Origin: Larix kaempferi
Lineage: Eukaryota; Streptophyta; Pinopsida; Pinales; Pinaceae
NCBI GenBank assembly: GCA_027924585.1
Contig: BSBM01000232.1
Location: 24,587,501-24,651,500, forward strand
Direction of reading: 5' to 3'
Length of the DNA: 64,000 bases
Position numbers and translations under genes: made by a program. Positions 55,236 to 64,000 of this stretch are shown here, one piece after another. The notes beneath the pieces were generated by a model. The model saw nothing but the letters and a program-made list of their open reading frames with translations, did not search any database and was not told the DNA's origin. Every line of letters begins with the position of its first letter. Within the stretch, counting starts at the first letter, position 1.

Positions 55236-57157
55236 CCCAGGTTCAGACACTTGGATCTAAGGGGAAATTCTATAGACTTGAGTGCTTAACTCCGATTGAT
55301 CAAAATAATGGATGTTTTCATAGTATTGGTGGAAATATTTTATAGACCTGTAATTCTCAAAGTTATGCTGGTTATTTAGATTATGTTGCATTATTTAAGT
55401 TAGATCTGCAAGGGAATATAGTTTGCGATTGGATCTGCAATACATGTTGGATATATGCAGATTTCTTGGAGTTGAATGCATATCTTAAAAGGGGAAACGG
55501 GTTCATGAATATTTCTATGAAATCTGAGAGATAGATCCTAAAAATATAAATTGATTCTATGACCTTCTTGAAAGGCTAAGACTACCCAGGAGTAATCTGT
55601 CGAGTTGTGCATCATAGACCAGATTTAAACCCAAATAATAGAAAGACGTTTTCAATATAATCTAGGAAAATTAGCAAGATAGATGAACAAATTGAGTTTA
55701 AAAGAATCGTTTGCAGTGATTTTAATCTTACGTTCCCTAGTGAAGTCATCAAACTCAGTAGTCTGCCTATTTCTCCTTCTCTTGCAAGCCTTGAAGAGTC
55801 ATCCTCTTCTCTGTTGGGTGTGATTACGATTTCTGGAACCTCTTCTTGGTTGTTGCAATCTCCTTTTTGAAGACTTTAGAGGATGTGGCTAGTTAGGTTT
55901 GGAGATGAAGAATACGCTAAACCTAACTTAGACTCCAAATAAATCACTACAACTAGGAGTAACCACCGATTAGGAGAATCATGAAAAATAAAATAACAAA
56001 CCCATAACTCCACATAATATATAATGTTATCTTAATTATAATCGAAACATAATTGCACATCTGAAATTGTCGAACTCGGAAATTAGCTCTCAGCAATTTG
56101 ATCCGGAGGCTTTATCATAATACACGTGTTTAGATATTCTCATGTAATTATTTTCCCTCTTATGCTTGCTACCCCCAACAACTTTTTACTACACTGGATT
56201 TTACAATAACATTCTCACTTGGAATAAATGCGATGTCGTCCATCTTTCAAGCAAAAGCTAGGACATATTCTCATTGAAGAATTTTGAACATTGCTTAAGC
56301 AATGTCAATATCATGAAAAAGGCTCAAACTAACCATTATTTGTAGGCATTCGATTTTGTCTTTGAAGGAATGCTTTCATCTAACTATATAATAAGAGAAT
56401 CAGGATGACCCTTTAAATCAAGCATGTTGGTCCCATTAAAGGAAGCCTGTGATGATGAAGCCACATATTACACCAATATCCTCCTTAATGACGTTTATCT
56501 CGATCTCAGACAAGCCTCTCCGATAGCCATAGGTGCATTGATGGAGTAACGCTTGGATTGAAGAACACTTAGATCCATTTACTCTTAAAATGTTCGTGTC
56601 CGGGTTAAAATTATTACCGAGCGTTATTAATGTTAATTCTTGTGACCATGCGGGTCGAATCGATGATCTGCATTATGTTATACAAAACAGTCTAGTGCTC
56701 AAGAGTGTTCCAAACAGTCTCCTCTCATGCCCGCATTCATTTGCATGTTCGACAAACGTTGGTGCCTAGGGTTTGGACATGTTCCAACCATTTTATTTTT
56801 GCTACAATTAGAGTCCACGAGGTCTGTTGATTCACCAACGTGGTGTGCATTTTTGTTGGTCGTTTCATCATTACCGTGGATCTGTGCTCGGTCGTTTCGT
56901 GCTTTGGTTATGTTATGCAATGGCCTATCTCCCCTCCCATCTGCGGCTATATGTAACGGCCCCTCCCCGTTTGTTTCCCTTTTTGTTGCTTGTGTACATC
57001 ATTCTCATTGATCTGCAGTGTGGATTCCCTCTTGGGATTTCCCTAATCTACATTATATTAAGAGTTGAGATTTCCCTAATCATTGTAGGGGCCTTTGAAT
57101 CAAGTGGTGCACTTATTGAGAGCCAGTTTTGCATTGATTGTGAGAAAGAGAGATTTG
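55236..57157. other. Non-coding DNA right of the G4 LTR
   Basis: A gag gene is expected here, but I find no capsid or zinc-knuckle text in any frame. 55300-56700 is A/T-rich with no motif. A plus-strand open frame at 56827-57225 (132 codons) runs into the C2 LTR and has no recognisable content. Confidence 0.45.
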
Positions 57158-57443
57158 TGAAGGAACTGGAGGAGGAGCAAAATAACAATCAACAGAAAAA
57201 CTATTTAATATTAGAGAGCCTTTAGCTCAGAACCGGATACATTCATCTTAGAACCGGATACCTTCAGCTACATTACAGGCATACATATTTATAGCAGATT
57301 CGCTGGGCTTCTAGAGACCTCTAGAGCTTCTAGAGGTTTTGAGTTGTTTCCCGGCTTCAACCTCCTTTAACTACCGTAATTACTAATGGAGCTACTGCAT
57401 TCAATGCATGTAGGTTGCGTGTTGTTGGAATTATCTTCCAACA
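57158..57443 (-). repeat. C2 3' LTR
   Basis: 286 bp, TGAAGGAACTGGAGG to TCTTCCAACA. Contains AGAACCGGATAC twice (57231 and 57252 region) and a short CTAGAG cluster near 57310-57340. Confidence 0.88.
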
Positions 57444-58785
57444 CTCCTCCATAATTCCAACAATTCTCATACCATTAATTACTTCTCAAAATACTTTGTT
57501 ATTTTGCTTTCTGCTCTGCTGTCACAACAATCTCCTTGGGCTTTCTTCTACTTTCTTATTTGGATTTTCAAAAATCCTATTACAACTGGTCCAACTAACT
57601 ACTCCCCCTTAGTCCAAGATTTCATATCTATGGACTGATCTCTGTCTATGAGAGATTCACACAGTTCTGCTGCACTACAACTATGCCTTTAAAAGCGGGC
57701 TTACAACAACCTTGGGGAAACAAGCCTATGACTAAGGATTTTGGACCAAAAACACTGAGGTGTCGGGTGCAAATGATAATGCACCTCAAATACATTGCAT
57801 GCCCATTAATTTCATTGATATGCAGAGATACAAGAAAGCAAATCATCTTCATTTCATAACAAAAACATTAATGAAAAAACTCAAAAACAAATCTAGTGCT
57901 TGTTGTCTACAGAGTGAAGGCATCCCCCAGATCTTCATACTGATCTTCAAATTCAACACATACAGTGTACTTCATTCTTCACAATAATGGCTTCTTCTAC
58001 GCTAGCTACTGAGCCCTCCATCAATAGTTTGCAAAAGTCGACGGCACATAAACACATCCAGGACACGAAGTATCACATGGGGTCTCTCAACAATCCTTTG
58101 GGTTGCGACCCATCAATTGATCTCGCCGAATACACGCAGGACCTACACTCGTCAGCGCCAATGCTCCCTTCATTTCACAGCCTTCTCCATGCTTCTGCGC
58201 TCACATCCAGATGAATGGAGGCTCTGGTTTACATAGAACCCTAGCAAATGTTGTCGGCTAGAACCACATCTCAAGCACTCCACCGATGGATTTCCTTCAA
58301 CCGTATCCACCGACACTACATCACAACCAGGGCCAACAATAGACAACCGACAATAGAGGTATGACTACTACAACTATTTGCGGGCAACTTTTCTTCTTCT
58401 AAGGGCAACTACTTCAAACACAAGAACCCACCAATATTCTCAACCAACAACGCTTTTTTCTACAAAACCCGACGCATACGGTTGATGGCAGACAGAACCC
58501 AACAAAAGATCCACCGGAACTACCTCACTCACAATCACTACACTCGCTTACCCTAATCCATAGCATCTCTCAAAGCTTTCTCATGTTGGACAACACATAC
58601 ACAGAAATGTCCATGCTCACAAAACAAAACCCGCCCTCACGCTCAGACACAAAGCTCAAACACAAGACACTGAACTTAGTTACTCCTACCTCCTACACTA
58701 ACCTATAGGAGATTACTTCACAATTTCTTCATAACCCTAGACCTCCTATGAGCGAGTTATGCCCGGACCCAACGCTTTGATACCA

Positions 58786-59142
58786 TGACGGAAATAGAGG
58801 AGGAGAAAAAAAACAATCAACAGAAAAACTATTTAACATTATAGAGCCTTCAGCTCAGAACCGGATACCTTCAGCTACATTACAGGCATACATATTTATA
58901 GCAGATTCGCAGGAACAACCAAAAGAAAAAAAACTATTATATTAACCAAAGGAGCCTTCACCGGATACCTCCAGAATACAATACAACATACAGTTTTATA
59001 GCAAATTCGTTGGGCTTCTAGAGACCTTCTAGAGGCTTCGAGTTGTTTCCTGGCTTCAACCTCCTTTACCTACCGCAATTACTGATGGAGCTACTGCATT
59101 CAATGCTTGTAGGTTGTGTGTTGTTGGAATTATCTTCCAACA
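58786..59142 (-). repeat. C2 5' LTR with internal duplication
   Basis: 357 bp, TGACGGAAATAGAGG to TCTTCCAACA. About 71 bp longer than its partner because a block (AAACTATT, GAGCCTTC, ACCGGATAC, TTTTATAGCARATTCG) is present twice, the second copy diverged. Confidence 0.88.
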
Positions 59143-59147
59143 ATTTG

Positions 59148-60626
59148 CAAACTCTTGGATTTGGGTAAGTTTGGCGCGAGAGCGTAGAGTCGTGGTTCAG
59201 AAAAACAAGAACGTGGAAGGAGATCTGTCACGGATCACAATAGGATCAATGATGATTGATTGTGGAAATGAATCTCGTGTAACCGGGTGATTCTAGCCTG
59301 TGACTTGTATCACTGGTGTATTTTCAACAAGGACGAAGGAGTTAAAAGCTATAGCTTTGAGGAGTTGCCTATGGAAATACCAAAACAAAATGAGCCATAT
59401 TCAGAGATTGAGGTTTTGGTTGCGAAGATTGAATATAATATCTCTTGGATGTGCTTGGTGCTTCAGCTCACTCTTCTGAAGTTCAACTCTGTTTGTTTTT
59501 CATTCGCTATGGTCCATCGTTTGAGGTTTGGAAAAGTTTGCCCAGGGTGTTAGGGTAATTCTTAGGTTTTAATTTAAAAATTTGCAGTTTTTGTTACATA
59601 GTTGCAAATCTATGGGCCAAAACCACTCAAAACCTAAATCCCTTGTCCATGTAAAACAACCTATCACAAATATGGTAAAAAATACATGTGGAAAACCATA
59701 TGCAGGAGCACATTAACCCCCCCCCCAAAAAAAAGTTGTAGGTTAAACGTTTTAGGTCTTGGACTATTTTTATTAATAGGTTATTTTATTATTTGGACGG
59801 TCTTTAATTATTTTTCATTCTAAAATCTGAGCGGAATTGTACCTATAGTGCAAATAGGCTTTCCCTGTAACATAGTTTAAATGGGCTTTCCCAATAGTAT
59901 TTCCTTCCTTCTTACTAGCCTTTCCTCCTCCCCTCCATTCTAAGCGTGCATTAGTGACTTGCTTAATAGCGTTAGCTATGGCAGCCTTTCCTCCCTGCCT
60001 GCCTAACGAGAACACTAAATCTATTTATTTTAATAATGAAAATTAATATTTTAATCAAATATTCAATTAACAGATTAAATCAAAACCACCTAACGAAAAT
60101 TTAAAACTTAAAAACAATGAGCCAACTTCTGAAAATAATCTTCCCATGCAATCTTACGAGGACCTCACATTGACCCAAAGCGATGATTTGATGAGAATTC
60201 AAGGATGGAAGATGAGGTTCGATGTAGAATTTATTTATTTGTATTTTGAGTTTATAATTTAATTATTTTTAATTTAGATTTTAATTTTATGATGATGGTG
60301 GTTTTGGTGGTTAAAGTTCAATGAGACCAATTTAGCTTATTGGATCGTAAGAGAAAAGAAAGTAATTATTTAGATTTCTAATGTGGATGTGCCAAGACAT
60401 TCTAAAAGAAAGTGACATTAATTCTTAAAGTTTCTAATCTCACTTAGCGTGCAAATAATTTCCACTCATGGTGTTTTAGGAGTTGTCCACAGTCCTGTTT
60501 CACTATGGATCTCATGAGAGTTCATTTATCTTGGCTATATTGATTTTCTCTTCCATATAAGGGTTAATGACCTCCTTCTACTGTCTTTATTTTCTTTTAG
60601 CCTCTATATTTTTCTCATCCCGCATT
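59148..60626. other. Non-coding DNA before the U6 chimera
   Basis: No supported gene. 59287-59553 is open on the plus strand (88 codons, MILACDLYHWCIFNKDEG) without a motif. At 60603-60611 CTCTATATTTTT is a TATA-like word about 20 bp upstream of the U6-like start; I see no clear upstream sequence element (RTCCCACATCG) of plant snRNA genes. Confidence 0.4.
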
Positions 60627-60700
60627 TTATCTTCAGAGACATCCGAATCCCAGTAAAATTGGAACTATACAGAGAAGATTAGCATGGCCCCTACGCAAGG
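60627..60700 (+). pseudogene. U6 snRNA 5' segment (chimeric pseudogene)
   Basis: CTTCAGAGACATCCGA (60631-60646) matches U6 CTTCGGGGACATCCGA with two changes. After a 7-nt insertion (ATCCCAG) the text TAAAATTGGAACTATACAG and AGAAGATTAGCATGGCCCC, then CTACGCAAGG, follows U6 up to about position 66, including the ACAGAGA box and the AGC triad. There U6 stops: instead of its 3' stem the sequence turns into gypsy integrase. Both halves share AAGG-TGA at the join. It has no U6 3' end or T-run terminator, so it is not a working snRNA gene. Confidence 0.9.
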
Positions 60701-61809
60701 CTGAACACCATCACCCAGGAGGACTTCTTCAACCTCATGAGATACCAGAAACTAAGTGGGAAGTGATATCTATGGACTTCGTGACTGGTCTACCGACCAC
60801 CCCACAAAGGAACGATTGCATCATGGTTGTGGTGGAAAAACTGACTAAGAGTGCTCATTTTATTCCAGTAAAAAGTACCTTTGATGCACCTGTTTTCGCT
60901 CAGGTTTTTCTCCGAGAAATATTTCACCTAGACGGAATCCCTCATAAAATTATCTCTGATAGATATTCTCGATTCACCTCTAGGTTTTGGAAAAGCCTCA
61001 AAGAGTCCCTGGGTACTCAATTGAATTTTAGCATTGCATATCATCCAGAAACTGATGGTTAGACAAAGAGAGTTAACCAAGTAATGGAATATATGTTGAG
61101 AATGTATGTCATGGACCAACAGATTCAATGGGAGAGGTATCTCCCACTAGTGGAGTTTGCCTACAATAACAGTTACCACAACTTCCTTCGTGCTTCCTCG
61201 TTTGAAGTTTTGTATGGTAGGCCTTGTCGAACCCCTCTTAGCTGGGATAGTTTAGAGGATCGGGTCATGCTAGGGCCTGACTTGCTTCAAGAGATGGAGG
61301 AGCAGATGGTCACCATTAAACAAAGGCTTAAGGAAGCCCGTGATCGTCAGAAAATTTATTTTGATTCTAAACGTATTGATAGAAGCTACAAGGAGGGAAG
61401 CATGGTGTTTGTCTGAGTGAGACCCATGAAGAGTCCCTTTAAATTTGGAAAAGGGGACAAACTCGCCCCAAGATTTGTAGGACCATTTAAGATCCTGGAA
61501 CGAATCGGTCATGTTGCTTACAAACTTGAGCTGCCACCCCACTTGTGGAGAATGCATAATGTATTTCATATTTTAGTGCTTAGACATTACATTCCTGACC
61601 CCTCTCACATTTTCAACTTGGATGGATTGCAGATTTCCAAGGAAGGGGTCGTCCAGGTCGAACCATATCGTATACTGGACCACAGAAGTTGACAGCTATG
61701 CAATCACATCCTTGAGCAAGTTAAAGTCCAATTGGATCAATATATTCTAGATTCATCCACTTGGGAGGACGCAGACATTATGCTTCGCGAGTTTCCTTAC
61801 CATTTTTAG
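60701..61809 (+). pseudogene. Gypsy (Tekay-like) integrase and chromodomain, 5'-truncated
   Basis: Begins in mid-integrase with HHHPGGLLQPHEIPETKWEV, then ISMDFVTGLPTTPQRND (first catalytic Asp), HKIISDRYSRFTSRFWK (second Asp) and AYHPETDG, a TAG stop, TKRVNQVMEYML. The catalytic Glu is Lys here. The C-terminal part reads LAPRFVGPFKILERIGHVAY and MHNVFHILVLRHY. After another stop a chromodomain-like end follows (EQVKVQLDQYILDSSTWEDA). No protease, RT or RNase H lies upstream; U6 sequence does. Three stops in one frame otherwise. Confidence 0.9.
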
Positions 61810-62570
61810 TAGACTTGAGCTTGTGACACATGGATTGGATCTATTAATTCATGTTGATATTTAGTCAGTATTTTACAGATCTAGACTTAGAAGACATATG
61901 ATACATATTTCATGTTGATACTGAGATAGTATTTTATAGTTTCTTATGGTTTCTGAATTTAAAGGACATATGTTGCATATTTCATGATGATACTCAGTTT
62001 TTCATGTCGCTACTCAGTTTTCATGATGCATAGTTCATGTGGATACTCAGTTTATTATGGTTTCTAGATGTATAGGACATGAGGTACATGATACGCTGAT
62101 TGTTGATACTCAATTGGTAATTTATAGTTTTATTTATGGCATCTTGAAATGTAAGTTATGTGGTACATGATATGGTGTTATTACATGTTGTTTCTTGGAA
62201 TGATGCCTTATATACATGTCATTCATGGTCATGCATTATTCATGTGAAATTTGATGTTGTTATTTATAGCCATGGGTTGTGCATGTGATACTTCCTGATG
62301 TTATTTCATGGTGTTATGGTGCTTTATAAGATAGATGACGTGTGGAACATAAAATGATATTATTTCATAATGGTATTAATTTAGCATTCTAATAGCTTAT
62401 CATGGAATCTAGAGATAAATGGCATTTGGCACATAAATGGCATGAAATCATGTTATGATTTATTATGGTATTTTACAGCTCTGTCATGTATTAGTGAGGA
62501 ATAAGAGATTATATAAGACATTTGGTATATGACATGTTATCATTTCATGCTAATTCTTATTGCACTCCGT
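61810..62570 (+). repeat. Degenerate tandem repeats after the chromodomain
   Basis: Words such as TTCATGTTGATACTCAGT, GGACATATGATACATAT and TTATGGTTTCT recur in the same order roughly every 60-110 bp from 61850 to about 62160 and more loosely afterwards. It lies where the 3' untranslated region of the integrase source element would be. Non-coding. Confidence 0.6.
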
Positions 62571-62620
62571 AGAATGCATATTTTGATATGATGATGGATT
62601 ATGTAAGTTGTTACATACTT

Positions 62621-62890
62621 GCTTGCTTGCTTTCCTCTTTCTGTCAGCCTCTTTCTTCTTCATTGGCTCCTCCAAAGCTCCCCTTCCAAAATGCCAAAAA
62701 GACCCCCAAAAAAGATCCCCCCTCTCTCTTCTCCTCCTCCTTTTATCTCCCCTTTTTCTTAATTTCTTTTAATGCAATTTGTTTTCCTTCGTTTTTCTTT
62801 TATATTCCTTTTTATTATTTACCCTTTTTTATTATTATTTTACATTTCATTATAAATATTCCACAATATGCATACATGAGGGTTGTTACA
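62621..62890 (-). repeat. Inverted fragment of the G4-type LTR with polypurine tract
   Basis: The minus strand from 62890 begins TGTAACAACCCTCATGTATG and follows the first 257 bp of the LTR at 54624, then breaks off after GCAAGCAAGCAAG. Directly to its right, on the minus strand, lies the purine run GAAGGGGGGAAG, so it has the junction of a 3' LTR whose element body extends to the right. A 14-bp direct repeat GTTGTTACATACTT flanks it (62607-62620, 62882-62895). Confidence 0.75.
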
Positions 62891-64000
62891 TACTTCCCCC
62901 CTTCAGCAAACTTCAACCCGAATTTATAATATTCAAGCAATAAATACAATACTTATTGAATCAATCAATCAAGTAAATACTAGAATATATAGGTAGCTAG
63001 TACTATTGTGAAGTTAAGATATTTATATGTGCGGCCACCACATAGAAGTCTCCAAACCACACTAATACAATTAAAATTGTATACATCCAATTTATTCCAT
63101 CTACAAAGGCAAGAGAGGCAGCATGATAGGTTTGAAAACAACCAACATCTGAGCAAACACCCATAGCAATTTATTTATCTTCTCTCGTCCCAGTTTAAGT
63201 TGATACAGTTGAAGAACCACCATCAATGGAAATAGGAATTTGGGAATGTGGCACCCTTCTCGCCCTTATAAGATCCTCGTGGAAATAACAATTTGGGACT
63301 GAAGCACCTTTCTTACCCTTATAAGATCTTCAACTAATTTACTTGGATTCTATTTCAACTTTCTCCTCCCTTATTCTAGATGACAGAATAACCACGCCAT
63401 TCTTAAGAAAAAAGTGAATATTTAAATAATATCAAAGTTAGAATATACAACAAAAACCAGTTACTTATCCATATACAATGTACAACCAAATTATACACAT
63501 TTTCAAGTTGCATTGAATGCTCTTATTTGATATTTGAACACATGTTCAAGTTGTTTTGAATTATCTTTTCAAATTTGATGTCCTTAATATTTTGGTGTAT
63601 AATGATTTTGTAATATTGAGAGGAATTTCTTAGAATAACACACTAGTGAGAATTTGTTAGAATAACATTGGAAAATAATAGAATTGAACAAAAGAAATGA
63701 ATAGTATGGATGGAAAATTGAATAACAACCATATATCAAATAATATTATAATAAACAAGTACTAAGAAACCCATTTCAATGGGAGATATTGAGTATGTAT
63801 GGCAGATTGAACAGCTGGGTAGTGTCTTACCAAATATTTGGTTGGTTTTTTTATTGCACACACCAAATGGATAGTCAAAAACTCATTTCAACAATATTAA
63901 TCATTTTATAGGGTGCGTATTATTTTCCTTTGATACAATTTGATTTTACATCATCTTTGTAATGTCCCAGTCCATCGGTCGAACAACATAGAGGGGGATA
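62891..64000. other. Right end of window, probably element interior
   Basis: By polarity this should be the 3' untranslated interior of a minus-strand gypsy element whose LTR fragment ends at 62890, but I find no pol motif before the window ends. A/T-rich. TTTGTAATGTCCCAGTCC at about 63956 resembles an LTR start of the TGTAAT type, with no partner in view. Confidence 0.35.

Larger units (their letters stand above)
57158..59142 (-). mobile_element. C2: short non-autonomous LTR retrotransposon
   Basis: LTRs (57158-57443 and 58786-59142) with TGA...AACA ends on the plus strand; perfect 5-bp target duplication ATTTG (57153-57157, 59143-59147). On the minus strand the primer site TGGTATCAAAGCGTTGG follows the right LTR directly, and ATGGAGGAG abuts the left LTR. 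The interior is only 1342 bp with no gag or pol motif. A plus-strand open frame (57987-58214, MASSTLATEPSINSLQ) runs against the element and is unconvincing. A second purine run AAGGGGGAG lies at about 57606. It needs enzymes from another element; class (TRIM/LARD or deleted copia) is uncertain. Confidence 0.88.

Noticed and set aside
57987-58214. Host gene starting MASSTLATEP
   Set aside because: It lies inside the C2 retrotransposon and has no recognisable domain.
60627-60700. Functional U6 snRNA gene
   Set aside because: The 3' third and the T-run terminator are missing, a 7-nt insertion disrupts the 5' part, and no clear upstream sequence element is present.

Overview
Organism and setting: the window looks like nuclear DNA of a large, repeat-filled plant genome. 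There are no operons or ribosome-binding sites. Almost everything that can be named is a plant-type LTR retrotransposon (Ty3/gypsy and Ty1/copia, with tRNA-iMet-like primer sites), and there is one decayed plant PPR gene. The old, nested, long-spaced layout would suit a gymnosperm, but that is an inference and I cannot name a species. No intact host gene can be proven here. Labels G0-G4, C1 and C2 are mine. 

Layout. 1-16386: an old plus-strand gypsy element (G0: integrase end, decayed downstream ORF, 3' LTR) is split by a complete minus-strand gypsy element (G1, 1345-13398) with a perfect 5-bp target duplication GTTAA. G1 carries an unusual gene order: gag with several zinc knuckles, protease, a second capsid-like domain, RT, RNase H, integrase, then a long coiled-coil ORF before the 3' LTR. 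16387-26788: mostly unassigned DNA with a 42-bp-arm hairpin, four 87-bp tandem repeats, a G-run tract and a coding-like relic. 26789-32900: a 5'-truncated SINE-like insertion with 21-bp target duplications, a truncated and frameshifted PPR pseudogene (minus), and a possible host-gene start (G-box, first exon at 29794, possible exon at 31939) with several small tandem duplications. 33420-34190 is extremely AT-rich. 

34881-53384: a nest four levels deep. A minus-strand gypsy element (G2) has a copia element (C1, TSD GAAAC) in its 3' LTR and a related gypsy element (G3, TSD TAGCG/TAGTG) in its pol. G3 carries a 288-bp hAT-type MITE (TSD GTCGTAAC) in only one LTR. 53385-64000: a Tekay-like LTR with primer site (G4), a short non-autonomous LTR element (C2, TSD ATTTG), and the most unusual locus of the window: the 5' two thirds of a U6 snRNA joined to the middle of a gypsy integrase gene (60627-61809). 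After it come a degenerate repeat tract and an inverted piece of the G4-type LTR with its own polypurine tract. 

How it works together: there is no pathway here. The elements record successive insertions. Catalytic changes (YLND in G3 RT, Glu to Lys in the 61 kb integrase), many stops and frameshifts indicate that the autonomous elements are now dead. All coordinates and motifs were read by eye and no database search was run.
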